64,000 bases of DNA, from positions 744,001 to 808,000 of the forward strand of contig NW_027136914.1 of NCBI RefSeq assembly GCF_040869045.1, read 5' to 3'. The notes below the pieces were generated by a model. That model worked only from the letters and a program-made list of their open reading frames with translations, searched no databases and was not told the origin of the DNA. Source of the DNA: Eurosta solidaginis. Taxonomy: Eukaryota > Arthropoda > Insecta > Diptera > Tephritidae. The translations under genes were made by a program, and so were the position numbers. This document shows, piece by piece, positions 44,476 to 56,000 of this stretch; the first letter of the stretch is position 1, and every line of letters starts with the position of its first letter.

Positions 44476-44483
44476 CCTTTATT

Positions 44484-46157
44484 CAGGGCCGTAGAGAGTA
44501 AATCCGGGCCCGCAACTAAACAATTTACGGGCCTCTACAAAAAATCCTCTAATACATTTGATTAACTTGAATTAATGACGTCTCATTCATGAATCATTAT
44601 TGATGGATGGAAATTGCCACAAAAAGGAAAATGTCTCGCTCAAATTTCTCATAGCTGCAAATCGTTCAGTAATGCCAGTGATTACTGAAACAACGATCAC
44701 CAGGAATGTCTTTTTTTTAAATCAGACTCTGAATAGTCGGTAATCATCTCATTTAAATTATCTTCGGAACGTCTTTTGGGGTTTCTCGCTAGATATTCAA
44801 TTGAATAGCAACTGTATTGCATTCGTTTAAAATTGTTTCCCATTGGTTCCTGATCAACTTCTAATCAGCTAATAAGGCATCTAGATGTCGGACCACAACA
44901 TCTATGGTGCCGTCTTTAACTTGTAGGACCACGTTTATTTCATTAATGGTAGTCAGTATTTTGAACCAAATTGAGGACAGCAGGATACATTCGAACTTGT
45001 TGATGTACTTGAGAATGCCGGTAACATCGCCGTATCTGTTTCTTTCGTATTAAAATGGAGTTAGCGCAAAATGAATGACGCGTCGTCTGTTCATCGTGAC
45101 CAGCATCAGGCAAAGCATCAACGATAATAGCAAAATATTAGGCTTTCTTGCCTTGATCTAATATAGTTTCCCTCACGTGCTTAGCACAAATTTCAATAAT
45201 TTCGTTCTGAATGTCTGGGGAAGGATAGTGAGCTTGTAAACGTTTATGCTGCTGTTGCAAAATCCTAACTTTCTCCAAATGATCTCTAAGTATCGGATCA
45301 TAATGGCTTATGAGATTTTAGATGTCCAAAAAATGTCCATAGTTTCGTTCATCACGATATATACTTTCGCCTATGAAAGCTAGACCTCTTTTACTTAAAA
45401 ATAAATTAGTGTCCAAAATTCTATATAAAATTTCTTTCCACATTTCGGTTTGAGTGAAGCTGGTTATTGATATGTGTATCAATTGTAGCCTCCTTTTGAA
45501 TTAGATTTTGTAAAGATCGCCATTGAATATAACGTTTAATGTGATCTTGAGTATTTTCGTGTGATGGCAGTTTATCGTATAGCTTCTTCCATACCTGGAA
45601 TTTCGAATATCCGCCGGGACAACAAATTTTAGGTCGATTTAAAGTATCGGTGCTTAACAGACGACATGATAATAAAAAGCATTCCTACTGGCACTCCACA
45701 CTAACCAGTCACGCTCCACTTTCTCTCCATTTGGCAAGATTCTGACAATCACATGGAAAAATAACAGGACACTTTTGATGACCTCGACGAATTATTTCGT
45801 TGACTTCTTCAGATCGCAAAAACTCATTATTCACGGTACCGATGTCGAAGTCGCTTAAAGAGTTGGTGTATTGTTGGAAGACTTTTTGAAGATGAATCTT
45901 CATCAGTGACGCCACGAAAACTTTACGATTTCGGATTCATGTAAACATACATTTTGTTTGATGTTTTTATTGTCTCCTCAGGCTCAGGCAAAAAATCATT
46001 TTCAATATTCATTTCTTTTGAAATTCGGCTTAAAATTTGCACATGGAACTACTAAAGAATCTCCTGAATAAAAAAAAATATCTTTGTACCTCTAAATTGC
46101 GGGTCTCCTGAGAAACCCCTGATCCGGGGGGAATCCCTCCACCTCTCGTTGGGTCTG
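44484..46157 (-). mobile_element. Decayed hAT transposon with ZMYM1/DUF4371-type transposase relic
   Basis: The left end is CAGGGCCGTAGAGAG and the right end, diverged, reads as its inverse (CTCTCGTTGGGTCTG). Flanks are CCTTTATT (44476-44483) and CCCTTATT (46158-46165), an 8-bp duplication with one mismatch, as hAT transposases make. The minus strand carries a broken transposase: the frame 45709-45915 has DIGTVNNEFLRSEEVNEII and a GHQKCPVIFP stretch, continued by ERDWLVWSASRNAF; near 45165-45235 PSPDIQNEIIEICAKHVRE, and near 45100-45150 FAIIVDALPDAGHDEQT, the hallmark blocks of the DUF4371 domain in TTF-type zinc-finger hAT transposases. Many stops; non-functional. The C-terminal dimerisation domain is missing. 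Confidence 0.85.
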
Positions 46158-46165
46158 CCCTTATT

Positions 46166-46435
46166 GATATTGAAATAAAGTTCAGGGGGAATATAGTCTT
46201 ATCTTAACTGAACTGAAATTATTTTTTTGTAAAGAAGGTTCATTTGTTATATGGTCTGTCAACAAGCGTTAAATTTCCAGGACGAAGAGAGTCTAAGAGA
46301 AAAATTCCTGTGCAGACATACAGTGCTCCAGTAAAACAACGCATTTGAAGAAAGTCCCAGCTGAAAGGGGAATGGTCACGTAATGGTGAAGAGTCCATTG
46401 AGGCGCTTTTCGTTACATGATGTTGCAGAAGACCC
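46166..46435. other. Sequence between the hAT element and a LINE relic; nothing recognised
   Basis: No motif that I can assign. Confidence 0.4.
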
Positions 46436-46439
46436 AAGC

Positions 46440-47690
46440 GGCAGCATTAAAACTTCGATGAAACAGAGGGTTGAGAACCGACACCAAGATCTAATGAGGG
46501 AAAAATTGTCCTTCTTAACAGAACAAGCGTACACCAAAGGTATGTTATCAGACACGGCCTAGCATAGGGTATAAACAAACATACAGAAAGCCTTTGAATC
46601 AACGGGCGATAATAGAAGGTCTTAATTATATTGGAGTAAATCCAGCCATAATAAAATGGATGAGCTGCAAGTGAAATTATAGGAAGATGACTTCACGAAG
46701 AAGGTTGTATGAGGGCACGAAATCAGAGGACAGGGGCACACGGAAGAACGGAGTGTTATGACCTGTGCTATGGAAACTGCTTATCAACGAACTGTTTAGG
46801 CGGTTTGGCGAGCAACCCAAAGATGATGGCATGCGAAGATGGCGTTGCAGTTGTTACAAGTGGAAACTGCCTTCCAGCAATTAGCTCTTTGTTGCATCGG
46901 GCGCTTTGGGATTAAGATATATGGACGTGCGCCAATGCGGAGAAGTTGAATATAGTCTTGTTTGCTAATATGCATAAGTTCCCAAATCGAATCAGTCCCA
47001 AGCTTGTAGGTGTAACCCTGTAGGAGAAGCTTTGTACAAAATATCTGGGAATCTTGCTTGACAGTAAGTCATCTTTGGAAGGGAGGTAGTAGAGGTTCTA
47101 AAAACAACCCCGACGGCTGCACTGTATTACCGGGTAACGAAAAACATAGCTTTCACAACTTCAATGAGGCTTAGAATCTTAGCGAAGCTTGAAGCTAGAT
47201 CCCACGGCCATAGTAGTTTTGCGTCATCAAATACTGTACCAAGAGACAACCTAAAAGCGGTTGAGATAGCAAAAATTAGCGCATTTTTTGAAGCTTGCTC
47301 CACAAAATATTTTTATCTTATTGCGCGAGCTTAAGAGAAGCAGAGAGTTGTGCATGATTGACCAAGCGCAAACCCAAGTGCTAGCAAATTAGTGGGACAA
47401 AACGGTCGATCACCTTTTGTGCTCGTACGCGGCGATTGCCGAGTTAAAATTGCTGCTAAAAGGAGTGATTAAGCTTTCAGATCTAGATGCAGCAAGTGAC
47501 ATATTTCCTAGATAGCTTTTCGTAATTTCCAAGAGAATGTAATTACTTTATAACATAGGTCAAAGTTTTTGATAGAGATTTTCGGCTTAGTCGTTAAGCA
47601 AACACTATGGACTCATTCAGTATATGTGAGGCGGTCTTCACGGACCGGTCAGTTCAGTCTTAACTTACCTCCCGAATATAATAATTCAAT
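46440..47690 (+). pseudogene. Decayed LINE: RT to 3' end
   Basis: Readings in LINE order: QAYTKG (about 46522) and IQKAFES (about 46583), from the QHAYTKGRST...IEKAFE block; then, near 46735-46800, the counterpart of TPQGGVL...LWKLLINELFRRFGE, eroded; KWKLPS in the position of the segment after the active site; and a far-decayed C-terminal part toward 47520. The 3' end ACGGACCGGTCAGTTCAG at about 47640 parallels CACGGACCAGCCAGTTTAAC at 5257-5276 in the first LINE relic, so both are copies of one family. Confidence 0.72.
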
Positions 47691-48200
47691 GCTTTTATAC
47701 CAAAAATGCACCATATTTAGCTCAATAAAAAGCAAGTTAAATAATAGTTTTTTAATTTTGCAATTTAACAATGAACTATAGAGATTTCGTATGTATTTTC
47801 TATTACTCCAACGTGTTTGAACACATAAAAAAAATTATTTGAAAACTTGTATTCTTATTCTCGCTGAGTCATCATCATTAAAAGTGTAAGCAGTAAGTTA
47901 TTCTACAAATGAAACTTTTTATTCAGACAACAAATTAAAAGCAAAATGTAATGAGTGCTACAAAAAAATGTATGACAGATTGAGTTCGTTAATAGGACCA
48001 ACAATTTAATTAAGAAATTTGATTGATGATAAGGCAGACAAAGTAAATGTAACTACTTATATATTTGATGTTAAGAAATAAATAATTTCTTAAAAAAAAA
48101 AAGAGTAAAAATTTTAACAACATCATCATTAAGTGGCACTTTACTGCCCTAGCTTCCAGCCAAAACTTTGTGCTTTGATTCGTTGCATTATTTTCCTTTT
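47691..48200. other. No gene recognised; AT-rich non-coding sequence
   Basis: AT-rich DNA without supportable features. Confidence 0.5.
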
Positions 48201-48204
48201 TGCG

Positions 48205-48423
48205 TAATACTACGTTTCCACCGAACTTAAACTCCGTGTTTGCCAACACTTTTATGCTAAATATCTCTTGACAGAAATTGAATTTTTCATTTTCGCTTTA
48301 GAATTATTGGTATCGAGGTTAAAACGTGTATTTCAGTACCGCTCTCTATATTTTTTGGCATGTTTTAGCCGTCGTATGAATTAGGCAAACACGGAGTTTG
48401 GGTTTGGTGGAAACGTAGTATTA
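48205..48423. mobile_element. MITE with ~40-bp terminal inverted repeats
   Basis: Begins TAATACTACGTTTCCACC and ends GGTGGAAACGTAGTATTA; the arms match over about 40 bases (up to CTCCGTGTTTGCC) with roughly three mismatches. Total 219 bp, no coding capacity. Outermost bases TAA/TTA could be a 3-bp duplication as in PIF/Harbinger elements or contain a TA duplication as in Tc1/mariner elements; sequence alone cannot decide. Confidence 0.88.
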
Positions 48424-48829
48424 AGCTCATAGAGTTCATCATTGTATCTTTTGAGAAATCAGGACCATCTCTTCTCCTCTCTCCACATCATTCAAGACTC
48501 TGAGGCACACACAATTACATGCAAGTATGGTGAACGGCGTGAAGAGCGTTGCTGTTACCAGAAGTTTGATCTAAGACCAAATTGAAAACTCTATCAGAAA
48601 CTAAAACTTATGTTATAAAGTAATTCCGTCGTTTTGCCAAATTCTAAAGGCATATTTGGGTCTACACTACTTGTTGCTTCTATCTCACGTAGCTGTGTCT
48701 CACCTAATAGCTGGTGTTTACTAAACCCCATGCCAAAATCTCACCTCTATTATGGCTTTAAGAGACCCATCCAAGCTCATGTAGGCAACTAGGTTGTAAG
48801 TATTTAGAAACAAATATTTTCAATTGGAA
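48424..48829. other. No gene recognised
   Basis: Mixed sequence between the MITE and the Helentron-like element; no motif found. Confidence 0.45.
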
Positions 48830-51477
48830 CAAGTAAGGAAGGTTAAGTTCGGGTGTAACCGAACATTACATACTCAGTTGAGAGCTATGGTTACAACATA
48901 ACGGAAAATAACCATGTAGGAAAATGAAACGAGGGAAACCCTGGAATGTGTTTGTATGACATATGTATCAAATGAAAGGCATTAAAGAGTATTTTATGAG
49001 GGAGTGGGCCATATTTCTATAAGTGGACGCCATTTAGGGATATAGGTATAAAGGTGGACCAGGGGTGGCCCTAGAATGTGTTTGTACGATATGGGTATCA
49101 AATTAAAAGTATTAATAAGGGTTTTAAAAGGGAGTGGTGGTTGTTGTATAGGTGGTCGCCTTTTCGAGATATCGCCATAAAGGAGGACCAGGGGTGACTC
49201 TAGAATGCGTTTGTACGATATGAGTATCAAATGAAAGGTGTTAATGAGTATTTTAAAAGGGAGTAATACTTAGTTCCATAGGTGGACGCCGTTTCGAGAC
49301 ATCGCCATAAAGGTGGACAGGGGTGACCCTAGAATTTGTTTGTACAATATGGGTATCAAAAGAAAGGAGTTAATGAGTATTTTAAAAGGGAGTATTCCTT
49401 AGTGTGGACCAGGGGTGACCCTAGAATTTGTTTGTACAATATGGGTATCAAAAGAAAGGTGTTAATTAGTATTTTAAAAGGGAGTAATCCTTAGTTCCAT
49501 AGGTGGACGCCGTTTCGAGACATCGCCATAAAGGTGGACAGGGGTGACCCTAGAATTTGTTTGTACAATATGGGTATCAAAAGAAAGGAGTTAATGAGTA
49601 TTTTAAAAGGGAGTATTCCTTAGTGTGGACCAGGGGTGACCCTAGAATTTGTTTGTACAATATGGGTATCAAAAGAAAGGTGTTAATTAGTATTTTAAAA
49701 GGGAGTAATCCTTAGTTCCATAGGTGGACGCCGTTTCGAGATATCGCCATAAAGGTTGACCAGGGGTGACTCTAGAATGCGTTTGTACGATATGAGTATC
49801 AAATGAAAGGTGTTAATGAGTATTTTAAAAGGGAGTAATACTTAGTACTTAGTTAGTAATAAGATTTTTCAATTAGAAGAAAATTTTTCTAAGCGGGGTC
49901 GCCCCTCGTCAGTGTCTGGCAAGCGCTCCGATTGTATTTCTGCCATGAAAAGCTCTCAGTGAAAACTCATCTGCCTTGCAGATGCCGTTCGGAGTCGGCA
50001 TAAAACATGTAGGTCCCGTCCGGCCAATTTGTAGGGAAAAATCAAGAGGAGCACGACGAAAATTGGAAGAGAAGCTCGGCCTTAGATCTCTCCGGAGGTT
50101 ATCGCGCCTTACATTTATTTATTTTTAATACTTAGTTCCATAGGTGGACGCTGTTTCGAGACATCGCCATAAAGGTGGACCAGGGGTGACCCTAGAATTT
50201 GTTTGTACGATATGGGTATCAAATGAAAGTTGTGAATGAGTATTTTTAAAGGGGAGTGGGCCCTCGTTCTATAGGTGTTCGCCTTTTCTAGATATCGCCA
50301 TAAAGGTGGACCAGGGGTTACTTTAGAATATGTTTGTACGATATGGGTATCAAATGAAAGTTGTGAATGAGTATTTTAAAAGGGCGTGGGGCTTAGTTCT
50401 ATAGGTGGACGCCTTTTCGAGATATCGCCATAAAGGTGGACCAGGGGTGACTCTAGAATGAGTTTGTACGATATGGGTATCAAATTAAAGGTATTAATGA
50501 GAGTTTTAAAAGGGAGTGGTGGTAGTTGTATATGTGAAGGCGTTTTCCAGATATCAACCAAAATGTGACCCAGAACATCATCTGTTGGATACCGCTAATT
50601 TATTTATATATGTAATACCTGCCAAGATTTTAAGGGTTTTTTATTTCGCCCTGCACAACTTTTTCATTTTTTTCTACTTAATATGGTAGGTGTCACAACC
50701 ATTTTATAAAGTTTTTTCTAAAGTTATATTTCGCGTCAATAAAACAATCCAATTACTTTACCATGTTTCATCCCTTTTTTCATATTTGGTATAGAATTAT
50801 GGCATTTTTTTATTTTTCGTAATTTTCGATATCGAAAAAGTGGACGTGGTCATAGTCGGATTTCGTTCATTTTTCATACCAAGATAAAGTGAGTTCAAGT
50901 AAGCACGCGAACTAAGTTCATTAAAGATATGTCGATTTTTGCTCAAGTTATCGTGTTAACGGCCATGCGGAAGGACAGACGGACGACTGGGTATAAAAAC
51001 TGGGCGTGACATTAACCGATTTCGCCCATTTTCACAGAAAACAGTTATAAAATCTATGCCCCTACCAAATTTCAAAAGTATTGGTTAATTTTTGTTCGAC
51101 TTATGGCGTTAAAAGTATCCTAGAATAATTGAATGAAAAAGGGCGGAGCCACGCCCATTTTGAAATTTTCTTTTATTTTTGTATTTTGTTGCACCATATC
51201 ATTACTGAAGTGGAATGTTGACATAATTTACTTATATACTGTAAATATATTAAATTTTTTGTTAAAATTTTACTTCAAAAAATTTTTTTTTTTTAAAGTG
51301 GGCGTGGTGACGGACGGACGGACGGACGGACATGGCTCAATCAAATTTTTTTTCGATACTGATTATTTTGATATATGGAAGTCTATATCTATCTCGATTC
51401 CTTTATATATGTACAACCAACCGTTATCCAATCAAACTTAATATACTCTGTGAGCTCTGCTCAACTGAGTATAAAAA
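48830..51477 (-). mobile_element. Helentron/DINE-like element with nested SINE
   Basis: Minus orientation copy: starts CAAGTAAGGAAGGTTAAG, hairpin GTTCGG-GTGTAA-CCGAAC, CATACTCAGTTGAGAGC; ends TCAACTGAGTATA at about 51473. Between lie 130-bp monomers (48960-49860 and 50130-50580), including a 221-bp higher-order unit repeated at 49311 and 49532 that contains one shortened monomer. The core at 50580-51460 matches the other copies, ending with GACGGACGGACGGACGGAC and GATATATGGAAGTCTATATC. The part of the core between the GTGGGCGTGG block and the GACGG repeats is shorter than in the copy at 30976. A SINE interrupts the array at 49847-50125. Confidence 0.87.
49847..50125 (+). mobile_element. SINE inserted in the minisatellite array
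   Basis: 5'-truncated SINE without the tRNA-like head, with a well-kept body: AAGCGGGGTCGCCCCTCG, TGCCATGAAAAGCTCTCAG, CAGATGCCGTTCGGAGTCGG and CTCGGCCTTAGATCTCTCCG, then TTTATTTATTTTT tail. TAATACTTAGT occurs on both sides (49836-49846 and 50126-50136), a target duplication that proves insertion into an existing monomer. Confidence 0.9.
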
Positions 51478-51479
51478 AT

Positions 51480-51665
51480 TTCTTTCGAAAAGGGGACCCC
51501 CTCTGCAGTAATTTGGCAAGCACTTTTATGCCACGAAAGCTACTCAGTGAAACCCATTTGCTCCGGAGATGCCGTTTGGAGTCGGCGTAAGACATATAGG
51601 TGCCAACACACCAATTTATAAGGAAAAATTAAAAGGAGTACGTGTGACAAAATTTCTCGCGGGCG
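51480..51665 (+). mobile_element. SINE fragment
   Basis: Diverged body of the SINE family directly next to the Helentron-like terminus: GGGGACCCCCTCTGCAG, GAGATGCCGTTTGGAGTCGG, CCAATTTATAAGG. No head and no clear tail. Confidence 0.7.
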
Positions 51666-51959
51666 CAGCTACACGGATGCACGTTTCCGCGAAATAAAAG
51701 CTACCCAATATGGGGTCATCGCTCAAACCGGCACGTTTTTAGCACATCTTCAAAGCTCCATTTTATCCCATTTTAAGGGCCTTCTGCTGCTGCTAAAGTC
51801 CAGGTCCCGCTTTTTGCACTGATATTGATATCACTGATTTTTCAACTCTCAGTTGCAAAGCTTTTGTTGCTCTATGCTTCATTATATGTTACTAGCGTCG
51901 CTATCCATCTATCTCGTTGTTCATTTTCTCACTCTTCTAACCATAATCTAAACGTTTTT

Positions 51960-52790
51960 TCCCAGCTGTCTCTACTAACGACTTTGACGCGTTCTTGATC
52001 TGTATTCTTTTTTTTTCACATAACCTTCTTTATATCAACGCCAATAAGTTGATGGAGATTGTTCGGCGAATTACTTGTAAGGCTGATCCTCGTACGGTGC
52101 AATAAACGAAGGTTACTCTCAGAGCTGATGATCGCTGTACAGCAGTTATAAGCTTGCAACGATTTTTCTTATGATGGGTCTTTACCCACAGTTCAAAACT
52201 TTATAGTAACGTGGATGTGATGATGTGTATCACCCTTTGCATTCTGCTGGTTCTCCGATTTTTCTGTCATATTTCTTAGCAAAGATATAATTATTTTGGT
52301 TCCTTCTCATTCGCATGTTTGATTTGCTTCCAATATTTTAGTCGGTACTCTAATCTTACTAATAAGTTCTTGACTACCTTGGTTTTATATTTCCGGAGAA
52401 GGTTTCAAGGTGTATATTCTTTCTTTTTAGGAGCATCAACTTTTTTTTCTGCGGCCAACTAGAGTCCGCGCGAGTCTAGCCACTCCCTTGTGCATATCAT
52501 GACTAGACTGAGCTTTATGCCTACTTCTTCTGTGTTTCGTGCTGTAATGATTGCAGAAATGTCGTCTGCCTATTCAACTTAAAATCAATCGTAAGGCATT
52601 TTAAACTTGAAATTTTCATCGTTAATGACGTTCCATAAGTTAAGTCATGAGTTGATCTAGTTTTGAAACAGAAATGTGTATCTCCTTTTACTGACTTCCC
52701 TCATCGAAACTGAGAGCTGGGTTGAGAAGATTTTCATACACCTTCTTCAAAGAAATTTTTTGTGAAGTGAATCTGATTTGACCATCATCA
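51960..52790 (-). pseudogene. R1-type LINE RT relic, minus strand
   Basis: Minus-strand readings near 52580-52420 give ADDISAIITARNTEEVG, CTREWLDSRGLSWPQKK, the RT active site and the segment after it (WLDSHGL...KTE in the family). Near 52170-52060 ALRVTFVYCTVRGSALQVI and ISINLLALI match the block after the RT thumb in R1-clade elements. Frames change repeatedly. Different clade from the LINE at 3970-5290. Confidence 0.72.
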
Positions 52791-53680
52791 AAATTTGTGC
52801 ACGTATGCGGGTTCGTAGAAACCTGATGCGCGATTTTTCAGTTCCACAGATGTAAATAATATATTAAATGCTAATAATATGTAATAAATAATAATAATAC
52901 TTTAATTTATGCTCAAACTTTTATAGTCAACAAAGGTTTGCAATATGACGCACGCAGCTGTTATTTAATTAAAATAAATACCATTCATAATAAAAGCACT
53001 AAAACAAATGAAAACAATGACTATTGTGAGATAAAAATATATCTTAATAAATTATAATAAAACCATCGGTTATGTATGTGTTTATCTAGCAAATTGTATT
53101 TGCAAATGACACAAACATTATGTTGGAAAAAATTTTTTGATGCAAAATTAACGAGCAATGTAACAGAAAAATTTATTATTTAAGACACATTGAACAAGCA
53201 GTGAATCTTTTTAGAGCAAAACAATTTTTTGGTTTCTATCAATTGTTATGGAGCTCAGTTGTTTACAAAGTTAAATGCCCAGCAGAAAAAAAGCTGACTA
53301 CGAAATAACTATTAGTTGGCTTCCAATAAACTAATACATCTGCCTATGCTTATAACAATGGCAAAAAAAAATCAATAGTCATTATTTCTGTACTTTATAT
53401 CAACTAACAAGTATTTGCATTTGTTACTCCAAATCAGCAGTTGCAACGAAAATGCTCTGCTATTGCTTCGGCTCTGAACAAAAACAGAGCATAGGGCAGA
53501 GACGTAGCATAAAAAGTGGTAGCATTTCTTGTGCTCTGCTACAAGCTACGTTATGACTTATAGCGCAGCAAAAAGCAAAACAAAACTCCAACCCAAATTC
53601 TTTTGTAGTGGAGCAGGAGCCAAAGAAGAGATGTTTTTTATTAGTGATGTCTGAAATGAATCTGGGTAAACAAAATCAAA
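52791..53680. other. No gene recognised; AT-rich non-coding sequence
   Basis: AT-rich sequence. A stretch near 53450-53600 repeats GCTCTGCT/AGCAGAGC in both orientations without forming a long inverted repeat. Confidence 0.45.
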
Positions 53681-53682
53681 TA

Positions 53683-54399
53683 TCTTAATATATAAAAAAC
53701 ACGTGTCACAACATTTTTGGCCGCGACGGACTTCTAAACTACTGAATCGATTTTGAATTTGTTTTGCACCCCGTGTTTAGTTTGATATAACTTGAGAGAT
53801 AGGATAGGTTTATAGTCGCAATATTTTTTTATTGCAATTTTTTTAATTTGTTTATACGTAATAATAAAATGTTACGTATACGCAGTGGCACTCATATTTT
53901 CAGGTGATGCGGATATACTTCCGTGTAATTGCTTGGTGTTTAATTAAACAAATTGCTTATCAATAAAAAATATTATAGCGAATGATATCAAGCCCGCCGG
54001 GAGGGTGGGAGGTTTTCTGAGGAGGCCCGCGATTTAGAGGTGCTATGACAATTTTTTTAATTCAGGAGAGTCTTTGGTTGTGTATAGGGTAATTTTCATA
54101 CCCCTGGGACTGGGACTGGAATAAAATACATACCACCATCTGGGACAGGCAATAAGGGATGCAGAAAGAATGCAGAAGAAGTTGAGAGAAGAGAAAAGAG
54201 AGAAAGAGAAGGAGATTGAGAAAGAGATAGAATGAGACGAAGATGGAGATAGATGAAGCGAAAAAGACGGAGGGAGGAGTTCATAAAAGGATTAGGGAAA
54301 AGTGAAGAGGGGGAGGGCAAAGTCAGACGGAAAAAGCTTATTAAAATGTATGCAGATAGGCCAAATTTACGGCACGACAACGTATGCCAGATCTTCTAG
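53683..54399 (+). mobile_element. Small non-autonomous Helitron
   Basis: Begins TCTTAATATATAAAAAACACG and ends with hairpin GGCA...TGCC followed by AGATCTTCTAG; flanked by A on the left and T on the right. A 5' TC, a 3' hairpin close to CTAG and insertion between A and T without duplication are the diagnostic Helitron features. The 717-bp interior is non-coding; 54135-54320 is a purine-rich strand (GAGAAAGAG-type). The antisense frame at 54096-54380 is a low-complexity shadow of that tract. The 3' ~100 bases are related, inverted, to 62126-62260. Confidence 0.78.
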
Positions 54400-54955
54400 T
54401 AAATTATAAAATATATTCATAATTTTTCGAAATTTTAGAGAAAAATCAAAAATTCAAAGAACAACACGCAAAACGGTATTAAGAGGCGTTTGTTTAACTT
54501 TACAACTTTTTTTTACATATGTAGGGTACTCGTCTAATAACTCTTTGCAACTATATGTCCGGACCGTCAAGTAAATGCTCTTAAATCGTAGTCGAAAGAA
54601 AGCTTGACTAAGTCGCCATCTTTAAATAAAGATTTTATCTTTTAATGCTATTATTCCATAGTGGGTTAAGGGACTAAGAATAATACCGACGAAAGCCAAA
54701 AACCTGGAAGGTTCAACGAGGTCATATTAAATCACTCAAAAAGTGTTCTGACTGGTAACTTGAGGTATAGATTTTTGCAGATGAAGAATTCAGCTAATAA
54801 AATATTATTAATATGTATGTTAAGTTACCGATTCCAGTTTAGATCGGATGACAGCATTGCCGAAGTAAATATGCAACTTTTTTTTTGTTACGTAGAAGGA
54901 TAAAATGCTTTATACATTTAAGCGGGTTGCTAAGTCTCGGTGATACACTCAGTAG
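54400..54955. other. No gene recognised; AT-rich non-coding sequence
   Basis: Nothing supportable between the Helitron end and the R1-type relic. Confidence 0.5.
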
Positions 54956-54959
54956 GCTC

Positions 54960-56000
54960 TACGAGTGTAAGACTCCCTTCCGCTCTTGACGGTTGGCCAC
55001 AGTAAAATCTAACCTTCTCCGTTCCACGCATTTTCCGCACCTGGGACTGCATCTTGTTTTACTTCGGTTACAAAAGCGCGCTACGTGTCCTGTTTGGTTA
55101 CTCTCAAGTTATTGTGCTAAGCCATCATCGCGTTTCGCAAAGAGAATATTCCTCACGTATCTGCTGATCATATCCCAACGGTCACTTGCGCAAGTCGTGT
55201 TATGTATGACACTGTCCAAGCATAGATCGCCTAATGTTACTGCCAACTTTTCTGTTGCTGTACGAATGAGTAAACTGCATATATTGTGAGCTCATAATAC
55301 ATGCATGATCCCCTTCTTCGAACTTTAATCATTCTGTACAGATATTCATAAAAGTAGCCGTGGCTAGTCAGAAACTGTATCAGGTAAAATTCGACCTCTC
55401 CATATGGCCGCTCCAGCTGGTGAATCAGTTCCTAGGGGTACTTACCTGCAGCACTTCAACTCTTTTGCTGTTGCCATCATCGAGAAGCCTATTGCTCATC
55501 GGAGGTTATAAATTGATTTCCTCTTTTCAGCAAGAAGGCGTATTGGTATAGTTTCCGCCATAACAAGGAGTGCATCAGCGGAAACCGGCGGTAAGCCAAG
55601 GAGATTCGCAGTGCTTCTCTGCTTTGAACCGATTTAATAGCTGTTCGTTACATCCGCAAGTTATTGCTTATGCACCATACAGAATCTGAAGTGATTGTTT
55701 CATATATGGTCTTGGCCCGCCTTTTTTTTGCCATTAATCGACTTAAGTGGCCTTTAGTTTGTGGAGTTGTCTTACGCGCTTCTTGTAAGTGTTATGGGAA
55801 ATTTAGCTTTCTACATTGCCTCACCCTAAGTTATTTCGTGGATCTGCGTGTTTGTACAACTTTATGTTTCCCAACTATCATATTGATAATCGTGGGGATT
55901 CGCCTCTGCGTGAACATCATGATGTCAGTTGTTGCCGTCGCAAGATGAAGCCTATGGACCTTCAACAACCTTTTTACACAGCGTATTACTTAATTTAATT
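54960..56000 (-). pseudogene. R1-type LINE C-terminal relic, minus strand
   Basis: Minus-strand readings from high to low coordinates: near 55600-55540 SADALLVMAETIPIRLLAEKR (the block after the RT thumb), near 55420-55330 RPYGEVEFYLIQFLTSHGYF followed by YEYLYRM, the RHGEVNYYLTQFLSGHG-type block before the zinc motif in R1-clade LINEs, then a decayed C-terminal end to about 54960. Plus-strand frames across the region are antisense shadows. No intact domain. Confidence 0.78.

Noticed and set aside
54096..54380. 94-codon minus-strand frame rich in Ser, Leu and Pro as a signal-peptide protein
   Set aside because: Reads the purine-rich tract of the Helitron in antisense.
54993..55998. Plus-strand frames as a real gene
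   Set aside because: The minus strand of the same region carries R1-type LINE blocks, so these are antisense shadows.
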